A stretch of DNA of 64,000 bases from assembly GCA_963277665.1 (NCBI GenBank), contig OY728121.1:1658730062-1658794061 (forward strand). Direction: 5' to 3'. This DNA comes from Viscum album. Its lineage: Eukaryota; Streptophyta; Magnoliopsida; Santalales; Viscaceae. Shown here piece after piece: positions 13,261-23,345 of this stretch; positions within the stretch are counted from its first letter, which is position 1; every line of letters starts with the position of its first letter. A program made the translations under genes and the position numbers. Below the pieces are notes generated by a model. That model did no database searches and was not told the origin of the DNA. It worked only from the letters and a program-made list of their open reading frames with translations.

Positions 13261-13376
13261 ACCACTATGATAATGCCACACAAAAGAATACCACACATGT
13301 ATCACCATGAAGATAAGTACCACAAAGGTAATTACACATAGAAGAATACCACATAGGTATCACCACAAAGGTAAAG
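13261..13376 (+). repeat. 58-bp tandem duplication inside the 3' LTR
   Basis: A unit starting ACCACTATGATAAT at 13261 recurs as ACCACAAAGGTAAT at 13319, each continuing through AGAATACCACA and GTATCACCA. The period is 58. The same duplication is found in the other LTR, so it predates insertion. Confidence 0.65.
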
Positions 13377-13468
13377 ACTCATCCCACAACAAGTATAACT
13401 TAAGTACATAAGTACATGTGATTTTTCATAAACTAGATCATCTTATTCAGTTAAGAAGCACTACTACT

Positions 13469-13772
13469 GACCCACACATGATTGATAGGTAACTAGCCCC
13501 CATTGATCCAAACATGATCGATAGGTAACTAACCCCTGCTGTCCCACACAAGATCTGACCCACACTGGATCAATAGGTAACTATCCTTTGCTAACCCACA
13601 CAGTATCTAACCTACACAAGATCGGTATACACTAACCCACACAGGATCACTGAACACTAACCCAAAGTTGATCAGTGTGCGCTGACCCACATAGGATTGT
13701 TGAGCTCTAACTGACACAAGATCTAATGATGACCCACACATGATCTGAAGATAACCCACATCGGATCTGATG
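13469..13772 (+). repeat. Short tandem array, consensus about GACCCACACAGGATC
   Basis: About a dozen copies of ACCCACACAGGATC or close variants occur at irregular 18-35-base intervals, often followed by GATAGGTAACTA. The matching array in the other LTR (21387-21690) has the same consensus but differing copies, so it is a feature of the family's LTR rather than local expansion. Confidence 0.75.
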
Positions 13773-14524
13773 ATTTTTCAAGTACAACTATCAAGATGTT
13801 TCCCATACTAAGCATGCTTGATTCTGGGAGGTTTCGCTCCATAATCAATCAGTCAATACTTCAACATCCATAATGTCCCACAAATTAGTATTCCAAAGGT
13901 CTCCCACATCATAAAGAACCCCCCATGATAGATGGTGCATTAATCAGACCACCGATCTGTAAGTTATTAGCGTTTCTGTTCTAATGGCCTGATTGGATTC
14001 GTGTTTGATCCAACCCGACCATACACAAACACTATCCAAAACTCTAGAGAAGTATACCAAAAGGACTGCCTTGATCCAAGGATCCTGGTTCCATAGATGG
14101 TTTGTGAAATGGACTACCAATTCACAAGATATGGCAATAAATGTGTATCTGGTTCCAGAGGTGCCAGCGTTCGGACTGACCTGGCCCGTCCCGGCCTTGG
14201 TCATCCTGACCCGGTTTGGTTCAACCCACCTAGGATTTAGGACCAGACCAATGGGATGGGCCCGTTGTGTGCGGCCCACTTTTTTGAAGCCCACTACGGC
14301 GTGACCCGCTACGGCACAACCCTCTCAGAGCAGCCCTCTCGGGGTCTGCCCTAACCGACACCTGGGGGGAAGGCCCCCTCCGGTTTACACGAACAGTCCA
14401 ACATACCGTTTAGATAGTACGCGGGACCCACCAAAATGGCGGACCATCCTTCCAAAGGTGTGGATGCATGCCGCTCCTCCCATCGGTGGCTAGTTTCCCT
14501 CCCTTTTGGTGCATCGCCGCAACT

Positions 14525-14775
14525 GACGGGCAGTGGCCTTCTCCTCCACCAGCGACACGGAAGCCTGCTGCCCTGCCTTCACATGCCCAGCAGGTGTTCT
14601 GGACACCATCCTCCCTTATCCATGGCCGACGGGCCCCGACCTCCTTCTCTAATGGCGGCACAGACACACGCTGCCCTGATTCCATGCAGCTAGCCGGGGT
14701 TCCGGCCACCACTTTCCCCCGCCGTGGTCGACGAACAATGAACTTCAGCGGTGCGGTTGTGTCGTCTCCTACATC
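14525..14775 (+). repeat. GC-rich 102-103-bp tandem repeat in the 3' LTR
   Basis: Three unit starts of the form GACGG(G/A) occur at 14525, 14628 and about 14730, spaced 103 and 102 bases. Units share words such as TGGCCTTCTCCTCC, CATGCAGC and CCACCATCC; the third is partial. Frames opened by this repeat (such as 14410-14712 minus, 100 codons) repeat a Met-Val-Ala-Gly-Thr-Pro-like phrase. That reflects the DNA repeat and is not evidence of a protein. Confidence 0.65.
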
Positions 14776-15639
14776 ATGGCCTGTGAAGAATGCGTCAAAT
14801 AAAGAGGATAACAGATGGATCAGGCTATGTTTTTTTCGATCACACCCTCCTCATTAGACCAATTTAAGGTTGTTCAATTAATTCAATTTGACGTAAAAAC
14901 CACAAAGAAATATAAGCAAATATCTACCATGATGTTCATTGGTGATGTCGTGAGAAAGGAGATGAAGACGTTGAAGATTCCAACGTCCATTGCTCCCACA
15001 ACACACATCAATGATGGATCCTTATTCATGATTTGGAGGACGTTCTTCATTAGAGGACGTTCTTCTTTCACGATTTCTCCACCAAAGATCTCCCAAAACC
15101 ACATATTTACCAACAAAAATCATCCCACATGAGATAACGAGACAAACATATTAAATTATGTAAATTAAATCAATAAATTTTTGGCACATTTAATTGGGGG
15201 AAAATCAAGAGTTTCGAAAAATTAAAGGGGGAGTTCTAGTTGGGTGGTCCCCACCACCAAAATTCAAAAGGGGGATTTCATTAAAAAACAATAAAAGTTT
15301 TTTTGTTTTATTTTATTATTATTTTAACTTTCCCTTGAAATTCTGGAAGAATATCTTCCACCCTCGACCTATTGTGATCAAGGTGAAGGCCTCCTTAAGA
15401 GAATATTGGCATTGTGAGTTCACTGGTGTCCTCAGATTTCAATTCCTAGAACCTGTTAAAAAGATACAAAACTCCACTCGCACATTTCCTGGACGTACCT
15501 AAAAAAGTTCAGAAATTCATTCTGGACACATCGGGCTTTGGAATCATGCGCCGTCAATTTTTGCAGATTCGTAATATTTTCATATAATTAAATAAAATTA
15601 CATAGAAAATTAAGGTTCATTACATTTTCCATACCTCAG

Positions 15640-17080
15640 GGATTTTCCTCCTCAAAAGCCGCAAGACTAACTAGGGAAATAAGGGGGTACTGAGCCTGAA
15701 TCTCAGCCTCTCGCTCCCATGTTCTCTCCTTGAGGTTCTCGTGCTACAAACGAACACACACTGGAGGCATCGATCACCCATGTATAACTCTCTCATGTTG
15801 ATCCTCAATATCTACAGGAACCACTAAAAACATTTCCCCATCTTCTAAGTCCAGCTCACCGAGGTCGATGATGTGAGATGGGTCATGCACCTATTTCCTT
15901 AGCTAGGATACATGGAAAACATCAAGAACATTATGCAACTGAGTGGGAAGTTCTAGGCGGTATTCCACCTCTCCAACTCTTGGGAGGACTTTTAAGGGTC
16001 CAATGAACCTCGAAGATAAGATGCATTCCTAGCCAAATATCAACAAACCATGTCGGGGTGGGACCCAAAGAAAGACATGGTCACCATCATCTAACTCAAG
16101 GGGTATTTGTCTCTTATAATCATAGGACTTCATTCTGATCTATGGAGTCTTCATCCACTCCTGGATGATCTTTACCTTCTCTATGGTAGCTCTTACCACC
16201 TCTGGTCCCATGAGTGATGACTCCCCTAGGCTAGTCCAGCACAGAGGTGATCTGCAAGGTCGATCGTTCAATGCCTCAAATGGTTCCATAACAATGGTGG
16301 AGTCGTAGATGTTGTGTTATGCGAAATCCACTAAGGGAAAGGAATCCTTCCTACTACGAACACAATCAAGGAAAAAAGAATGTATCATGTTCTCAAGGGT
16401 ATTAATGGTATACTCTGTCTGACCATCTGTCTAAGGATGGATGGCAGTGCTCAATCAAATCTGAGTCCCGAATACCTCTTATAACCCTTTCCATATCCAG
16501 GAAGTAAAAATTTCATCACGGTCGAGGAAAATCACAGATGGAACCCCCTGAAGCCATACAATCTCTGGCACATAGAGGTGCCCCAAGACCTATACTGGTC
16601 CCTTCTCACTGATAGGTAGGAAGTGGGCTTACTTGGTGAGTCAGTCAATGATCACCTCGATGGAATAATGCCCCTTGAAAATGCGTGCAATCCCTATCAC
16701 AATGTCGATGGATATTCCATCCCAATTCCACTCGGGCACCACTAGTGGTGGAACTATGCCCGCTGGAACATGATGCTCTATCTTAACATTCTTACAAGTG
16801 AGGCAGCATGAGAAAAACTCTACCACTGCTTTCTTCATTCCTGGCCACCAGTGCTAACACCGAATGTCATGGTACAACTTTTCCTCTCTTGGATGTACCA
16901 CTAGAGGGATGTATGGAACAACCTCAACACTTCCTCCATAAGCACCTCTGGTTCCATAGTATACCCTCTGAAGAGAATGGAGCACTACCCACCATCATAA
17001 AATCCATCAGTTGCCTATCTTGTGGACATCTGATCAGTTCATGCCTCAAAGTTAGTGTCTCCAACTTGTGCCTCCCTCAC
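15640..17080 (-). pseudogene. Integrase and chromodomain of the Tekay-like pol (degenerate)
   Basis: This is the C-terminal part of gypsy pol, which inserts element cDNA into the genome and, through the chromodomain, targets chromatin. On the minus strand I read CCLTCKNVKIEHH, the C-C half of the zinc-binding domain, at about 16805. The catalytic core follows: PEWNWDGISIDIVIG (first Asp), FLDRDEIFTS (second Asp, about 16520) and HPQTDGQTEYT (Glu, about 16400). The acidic triad is therefore preserved although stops interrupt the frame. Further on come SSRFIGPLKVLPRVGEVEYR and LDVFHVS, the GPY/F module. Near 15690-15740 I see LKERTWEREAEIQAQYP, a chromodomain with the characteristic TWEREXEI. 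The frame ends just before the 3' LTR, as expected. Confidence 0.85.
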
Positions 17081-17149
17081 TCACTAAAGGAGTGTGGGAG
17101 TGACTATCAGAGTCTGAAGATAAGCTGCTCTGTCTCAATCCACGTTTTT

Positions 17150-18560
17150 TATCTGCAAAATGGATAGCTTCTTTGTCACCTCACTTAGAAACTGTATACA
17201 ATATCTCTTACTGAGTGAATCTTCTACTACATTCCTCTACCAAGAAGTATAGACTATCTCGAAGTCATAGTCCAAGAGGAACTAGAGCCAACACCACTAT
17301 CTCAGGTTCTGGTACTTCTGATAGAATATATTCCTAAGACACTTGTGATCATTGTAGACTGTAAAATGTTATCCCATCAAGTAATGTCATAATATCTTAA
17401 AGGCGATGACCATTGCTGCTAACTCTAGGTCATGGGTAGTGTAGTTCTTCTCATGCTTTCTCAGCTATCGAGAACCATATTCAATCACTACTCACTCCTA
17501 CATCACGACATATCCAAGGCCATCTACTGATGCGTTGAAGTAGACTTCGTACTACACACCCTCCTCTAGTAACCTCAAGATGGGGGTACTCGTATGTCTC
17601 TGCCTCATCTCTTGAAAAAACTACTGTCATCTCTGCAACCACACAAAGTGTTTCCCATTCTTCATCAATGCTAATAAAGGTTCATCAATGATGGATAATT
17701 CAGGAACAAACCTCTGGTAGTAACCGTAAAATCCCTAGAAACTTGGATCCTTCATCACACTCTTAGGTGGATCCAAAGCATGCACAAAATCAATATTCGT
17801 TGGATCCACCGCAACTCCAACCTCCGAGATAACATGTACAAGAAAGTGAACCATTTGTATCCCAAACATGCACTTTGATAACTTACCATTAAGCTAGTGC
17901 TATAGGAGTTTTTCCAGAACTATCTGCAGATGATAGGCATGCTCCTCCTACATAGTTGAGTATATCAGGATGTCGTCGAGGAAGACTACCACATAGAGAT
18001 CGAGGTATGGATAGATGATCCTGCTCAAGAGTCCAATGAACAATGCATGGGTTTTGGTCATGTCGAAAGGTATAACCAAGAACTCATAGTGTCCATACCG
18101 ACATCTTAATGTCATCTTCTTCACATCCTCATCTCGTACCCTGAGCTGGTGATTGCCAGATCTGAGGTATATCTTCAACAACCACTGTGCTCACATCAGC
18201 TGATCAAAGATATCGTCAATCCTAGGGAGTGGGTATTTGTTCTTCAAGGTTACCTGGTTCAGGCACCGATTATCCACACAGAATCTCAAACCCCCATCCA
18301 CTTTCTTCTCAAAAAACATCAGGGCTCCCCAAGGAGAAACACTGGGCCTAATGAACACTTTTCCCTGTAAGTCCTCTAGTTGAATTCGTAACTCTCGTAG
18401 CTCCCCTAGAGATATCCGATATGCTGGTGAAGATATTGGGTCCATCCTAGGGTACAATTAAATGTAAATTTACACCTCTCAGTGAGGAGGTAGACCCAGA
18501 ACATCATCAGGGAAAACATCAGTGTACTGGTCCACCACTATAAGATAGCTCAGACTCTCA
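17150..18560 (-). pseudogene. Reverse transcriptase-RNase H of the Tekay-like pol (degenerate)
   Basis: This enzyme copies element RNA into DNA. The minus strand from 18457 reads [55 protein letters not shown] and [11 protein letters not shown], the N-terminal RT blocks. After one stop it continues [26 protein letters not shown] and [12 protein letters not shown]. The catalytic Asp pair is intact in FLDD at about 17975. RNase H follows with VYFNASVDGLGYVV (first acidic position replaced by Asn), LRKHEKNYTTHDLELAAMV, FTVYNDHKCLRNIF and NVVEDSLSKR at about 17200. Roughly ten stops are spread through it, many at positions where Trp, Gln or Arg is normal. Confidence 0.87.
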
Positions 18561-19110
18561 ACATAAACCTCTTAGAGGGTAAGGCTAGCCAAATGATGCG
18601 TGATTAGCTGCACCCTCCTTCGGGTATGTCTATCCTCTCCTGAAAAGGTTTCCTTCTCTCCGGTGAAGGAAAACATGGTCCTATCCATGCAGACACACCA
18701 CACATTAAGCCTAATACAGTCAATCTGAGCATTGACTATGGATAACTAGTCCATACAAAAGATGGTGTTTTAATTCCTTGACGCCGCTACTAGAAGGTCC
18801 CAACCAAATCTCTCATCTCCTAGAAGAAGCTCAAAATGTTGGCACCATTGTGTAATTATCGAATCCTATACCATATGAGTCTCTTGTTGTAAGGATCGTG
18901 CCAACAACTCCACCGGTATCTCCGAGATCTGAATGAGGACTGTGGCAGTAAAAGAGTGACTGACACCTCTATCTATATGTACTGTAGCTAAGGCGGAGTA
19001 GACATAGATCATACCTCGAATCATCTTCAGTGAACTGTGGTTGTAGGCCTCAGCTACATGGAGCAGAGCCCGTCCTTGTCCACTTACTCCCTCTAATCTG
19101 TGTGGACCAC
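18561..19110 (-). pseudogene. Aspartic protease region of the Tekay-like element (degenerate)
   Basis: This protease matures the gag-pol polyprotein. The minus strand reads GRALLHVAEAYN, then MIYVYSALATVHIDRGVSHS near 18970. In related elements this is the active-site stretch V-L-I-D-P/S-G-A-T-H-S. The catalytic Asp is present but the following residues are Arg-Gly rather than Pro/Ser-Gly. Further on, FPDDVLGLPPH (about 18500) corresponds to the FPDDLPGLPP linker before the reverse transcriptase. It lies between the gag zinc-knuckle and RT, as expected. Confidence 0.7.
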
Positions 19111-19149
19111 CTATAGGTGGAGGCTATAGAACCTCGAATTACCGCCCAC

Positions 19150-20190
19150 TGCCTACTACATGGAAAACTCCTCTACCATGTCCACCTCCTGCTTGTGGAC
19201 CTCCACGATCGAATCTTTGCATCTATCCAGGAAGTACTTTGACTATTTACTACTCAGCTGTATGGATGGTCGGGCAATCAAGAGGCATGTGACCCTACCA
19301 GCCACACAAGTAATGCAGCATGCTCCTCGCCTATCTTGTTCTCTCTCGAGAGCTACGCATATTAGACCCTGTATCCTATGGTCATCCAACCATAGGTCTG
19401 GTCCTCTCGGACCTCAGCATCATCTATCTACTACCAGTAGTAGATGAATCATCTATGTGACGTCCTGTGGTGGGTCTCACTACTGGGGAGTGCTCATCAA
19501 GGAAACTATCCACTAAGAGTACTTGCTCTAACACCACTGCCTACATCGAGATACTGATAGAAATCATCGAAGCTCTTATCTACCATCTAATCCCCTACTC
19601 GATGGTCCATTCCATGAAATGATGGCACTTCACCATGTTAGTGGAGTTGTACGAGAGGTCGGTGAACCTCATAGAATACTGATCCATGATGATGCAGACC
19701 TGCTACATGTGGATAAGCTCTTGTATAGGCACAGAGTTTAAGGTCACTTGGATGAAATCTGCACTAAAAAGTCTTTTGAAGTCAGCCATGATGTGAGTGA
19801 CCTCACCATGAACCTAGAGCATCCTGCTTTTCCATCTACCTGCTGTTGCCTAAAAAGGATGGTGGAAAGGATCACCATGAGATCAGCTGGTGTCCCTACC
19901 AGTCGGATAACTCTAAGAATGGCCTCCATTCAATCCTCAGATGCCTAGGGATCCATCTCTCCCCAGAACCTCAATTTCATCTGGCCCTGGAACTCATGAT
20001 ATGCACTCAAGCAGTGTGCACCCTACACTATAGGGGTTGGTGGCATCGGTTTCCCAATGTGTAGTTGTGCTGCTGGTACACCACCCGATGGTACAACTAC
20101 CATAAGGGTTCCCTACACCAAAGCCTCATTTATCGGTGTGTTGTCATCGCATACTCTACCTGGAACCCTGGATGGCTACATGCGTGGAGG
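19150..20190 (-). pseudogene. gag of the Tekay-like element (degenerate)
   Basis: This is the capsid/nucleocapsid protein. On the minus strand 19929-19744 carries EAILRVIRLVGTPADLMVIL, which matches the Tekay gag segment ALRRALELIGTPADMMVLLA, and continues through RSLTSWLTSKDFL. A degraded nucleocapsid motif, LCGW-stop-GHMPLDCP, lies near 19270-19310; its first Cys appears replaced. At least six stops and probable frameshifts lie between. The N-terminal limit is uncertain; an in-frame Met near 20190 is possible but unproven. Confidence 0.7.
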
Positions 20191-20454
20191 CATCCGGAAA
20201 GAAACCGGTGCTTCACAATCAATCATTTATACCTTGTGAGCTAACTCAAAGTGATCACAAAGAAAACATCTCAAAAACACACATGCAATCAGTGTTTTTG
20301 GGCATTGTGTTAGAAATCAGAAGTCAGGGTCTAGGAGTGTGGATACATCGGCCGCCGCACCAACACTAGATTCCCCAAACTGATAACCACACTCATATCA
20401 CTAAACAATATTGCCGATTAAATGTTCAGAGTCTAAGTTCATCGGTAGAACCGA

Positions 20455-20470
20455 CTCCTCTGATAAAAAT
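20455..20470 (-). other. Primer-binding site of the Tekay-like element
   Basis: The minus strand reads TTTTATCAGAGGAG, keeping TATCAGAG of the standard plant site TGGTATCAGAGC, complementary to the 3' end of initiator tRNA-Met. It lies immediately inside the 5' LTR. Between this site and gag, 20190-20454 is non-coding leader. Confidence 0.6.
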
Positions 20471-21177
20471 TTTTCATTACCTGTCCCTCGGGCCCCATTC
20501 CATGACTACCCCAAGCCTGCGTCCCATAGGCCAGGGGCTGATAACTAGCACCAGAAAGGCATATCCCTAAATCTGGGAAGGCATATCTATTAAACCTGTA
20601 AACTCACACAATCCAAGCACACAAAATGATACAAGTACAATGTAATCTAAATAGTAAACCGAGTGAGAATAGTAAGTAAATGGGCGGAAATAAAATCCCA
20701 AATAGAAAGTACATGTTAAACTCGAATGTAAAAGTAAAACTGAAAACATCTCCTATGAACACCCACCGAGGATCCTACGTGAAGGGTTGGTACAACTCTC
20801 AAAAAATTTTCTCTACTGTATTACTCATCTAAGGTCCACCTCTGAGCATTCTCTAGTCCTGGTTCCCTCATCTTCAGTCAGTATTTTTCATCTTCTACAG
20901 AAGACCCAACATGTTTTGGGAATTGCCCGTGTAGGGGTGAGTATAACAATAATGATTAGGGACCCCGAGACCCCCGAAGGTCTCTCAAATCAAAAAAGGA
21001 TTAAGCACATAGCATGGAAACAACAACCAAGCCTACATAGATATATTCTCATAAATATTCCTAAGTTATCAAGTATAACCATCACATTAATGAGGAATAC
21101 AAGGCCCAACACTTTAGCCAATACACAACTATTCCATGAACGAATGATTACCACGAAGGTAACAACCCAAAGGTAAG

Positions 21178-21292
21178 TTCCAAAAAGATAATTCCACACA
21201 GAAGAATACAACACAAGTATCTCCAGGATGGTAAGTACCACAAAGGTAATTCCACAAAGAAGAATACCACACAGGTATCTCTAGGAAGGTAA
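21178..21292 (+). repeat. 58-bp tandem duplication inside the 5' LTR
   Basis: Starts of the unit at 21178 and 21237 share AGATAAT/AGGTAATTCCACA followed by GAAGAATACAACACA/GAAGAATACCACACA. It is the counterpart of 13261-13376. Confidence 0.62.
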
Positions 21293-21386
21293 TGATTCAG
21301 CTCACACTAGTGATAACTTATGTACAGAAGTACAGATTATTTGTCATAAATGAGATCATCTTATTCTATTATGAATCACTACGGCT

Positions 21387-21690
21387 GACACACACAGGAT
21401 CGATTGGTAACTAACCCCCGATTACCCACACATGATGGATAGGTAACAAACTCCCAATAAACCACACCAGATTTGACTACACTAGATTGATAGGTAACTA
21501 ATACCCACTGACCCACAGAGGATTTGACCCACACATGATTCGTATGCGCCGACCCACACATGATCACTGAGCCCTGACCCACACATGATTGGTATGAAAT
21601 GAACCACACAGGATCACTGAGTGTTTACCCATATAGGATCTGAATTTGACTCACATAATATCTTTAGATGACACACACAGGATTTGGCGA
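21387..21690 (+). repeat. GACCCACACAGGATC-type array inside the 5' LTR
   Basis: About a dozen degenerate copies (ACACACAGGATCG, ACCCACACATGATG, ACCCACAGAGGATT, ACCCACACATGATC and so on) at 18-35-base intervals, many followed by GATAGGTAAC. Counterpart of 13469-13772. Confidence 0.75.
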
Positions 21691-22242
21691 TTCTTCATGT
21701 ACAGCCAGCAGTGTGGCTACAACACTAAGAATGCATGATTCTGGGATGTTACGCTCCTCAATCCAGCAGTCAATATGTAAAATAACATTAATTCCCGTGA
21801 AGAAGTATTCCAATGGCCCTCAAATTCATAAGGAACCCAATGCGATAGACGATGCATCAATTAGAATCCTGGCATGTAAGTTATTAGAGCTTCCATTTTG
21901 AGGCCCCTTTTGGATTTGGGTTTGATCCAACCCAGTCGTACTCCAGCATTATCCAAAACTTCTGAGGGGTATACAAAAAGAACTGTCTTGATCCAAGGAT
22001 CCCAATTCCATAGACGGTTCATTAAACGGATGCTCAGTTATCAATATAAGGCTATAAATGTGTATCTGGGTCTAGATGGGCCTGGGTTCAGTCCGACCAG
22101 ACCAGGTCTTGGTGTGGTCTGTTGGGTCGTGACTTGACCCGCGAATGGTGTGGCCCGCATTTTGGTGGCCCATCATCATGGATGTGCACAGATCCTCCCA
22201 CAGTTAGCCGGTTTCTCGCAACTTTGGTGCGGCGCCCTGGCC

Positions 22243-22490
22243 GACGGGCCACTGCCTTCTCCTCCACTGGGGGTGCTGACATGCGTCGCCCCACCTTCAC
22301 CCGGCCAGATGGTGTACCTGCCACCATCCTCTCACCACCACAGGTGACGGGTTGTGGCCTCCTTCGCTACTGGCGGCGTGGACACCCGCCGACCCAGTTC
22401 CATGCAGCTGGTCGTGGTGTCGACCTCCACCTTCCTCCGCTGTGGTCGACGGACCGTGGACTCCTTCGGTGGTGTGGTTGTGCCTATTCC
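22243..22490 (+). repeat. GC-rich 102-103-bp tandem repeat in the 5' LTR
   Basis: GACGGG at 22243, GACGGG at 22346 and GACGGA at 22448 mark three unit starts spaced 103 and 102 bases, exactly as in the other LTR. Shared words include CTACTGGCGGCGTG/CCACTGGGGGTGCTG and CCATCC/CCACCTTCC. The block is a strong GC island in an AT-rich window. Confidence 0.65.
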
Positions 22491-23345
22491 ATCATCATGG
22501 CCCACTAAGATCATGTCAAATAAAGTTCATTACGGAGGGATCAAGTTGTGTTTGTTTTGTCGGCACCCACCACGTTATACTGATAGAAGGCGGTTTATGT
22601 GATTCAATTTGATGTTAAAACTACGAAGAAATATAAACAAATCCCTTCCTTGACGTTCATTAGAGATGTCATGAGAAAGGAGATGAAGTCATTGAAGACA
22701 CTGATGTCCATTGTTTCAGAAAAATGCTTCAAATTTGGTTCCACATTCTTTATCCGTAGGACGTTCTTCATTGGGCAACGTTCTTCCTTAGAGAGTTCTC
22801 CACCAATGCTCTCCCAAAACCTCCCCTTTGAGAACACAAATACTCCCTACAGGAAATGAGGAGACAAAATTATTAATTTAAGTAAATTAAAACAATTAAT
22901 TGTTGTCACATTTAATTGGTGGAAAACCAAGAGATTCAACACATTAAAGGGGCAGTTAATGTTGAGTGGTCCCCACCACCAAAAAATCAAATGGGGGATT
23001 TCATTAAAATAAAATAATATTTTTCTGTTTTATTTGATTTTTAATTATTACTCTCCTAGAAAATTCCGGAAAACTATCTTCCACCCTCGACCTACTGTGG
23101 TCAATGATAATGTCTCCCTAAGAGAATATTGGTACTGCGATTTCAATGGGTCCTCAGTTTTCAATTCTGAGCACCTGTTCAAAAGTTAAAAAACCCGCTC
23201 ACCCACTTACTTAACATACCTAAATAAACATCAGAAATTCCTTCTAGACACACTGGCCCTAGGAATCATGTGCCGTAAACTTTTTAAAAGTCATAAAATA
23301 TCAATATAAATAAAAAAATTACATGTAAAACAACGGGTCATTGCA

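Larger units (their letters stand above)
12906..15624 (-). mobile_element. 3' LTR of the Tekay-like element (truncated at its outer end)
   Basis: Similar throughout to 20828-23345. Clear matches begin at CACCTCTAAGCAGTCTCC (right copy CACCTCTGAGCATTCTCT) and run to GGTTCATTACA at 15624, whose reverse complement TGTAATGAACC is the LTR start. The purine-rich GGTATGGAAAA just before it on the minus strand is a plausible polypurine tract. Homology stops near 12906, whereas the other LTR continues for about 350 bases, so this end was lost by deletion or replacement. Internal repeats are listed separately. Confidence 0.8.
12906..23345 (-). mobile_element. Tekay/Del-like Ty3/gypsy chromovirus, minus strand, 3' LTR truncated
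   Basis: Two direct repeats (12906-15624 and about 20476-23345) flank a 4.85-kb interior. On the minus strand the interior carries, in order, gag, protease, reverse transcriptase, RNase H, integrase and a chromodomain. That order and the C-terminal chromodomain define plant chromoviruses; the long LTRs and sequence motifs fit Tekay/Del best. Both LTRs start on the minus strand with TG(T/C)AATGA, and a tRNA-iMet-like primer-binding site follows the 5' LTR. About 350-430 bases are missing from the outer end of the 3' LTR, so no target-site duplication can be tested. All coding regions contain several stops, so the element is dead. Confidence 0.85.
20476..23345 (-). mobile_element. 5' LTR of the Tekay-like element
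   Basis: About 2.87 kb. The right end is GGGTCATTGCA at 23345 (LTR start TGCAATGACCC on the minus strand). The left end lies beside the primer-binding site and is set only to within a few bases. It matches 12906-15624 from about 20828 onward and carries the same three internal repeat arrays. Promoter elements could not be assigned with confidence. Its first 350 bases next to the primer-binding site have no partner in the truncated 3' LTR. Confidence 0.78.

Noticed and set aside
14410..14712. 100-codon minus-strand frame in the Tekay LTR (and similar frames at 22088-22327 and 22332-22514) as conserved small protein
   Set aside because: The repeated peptide phrases follow from the 102-103-bp DNA tandem repeat; frames are not conserved between the two LTRs.
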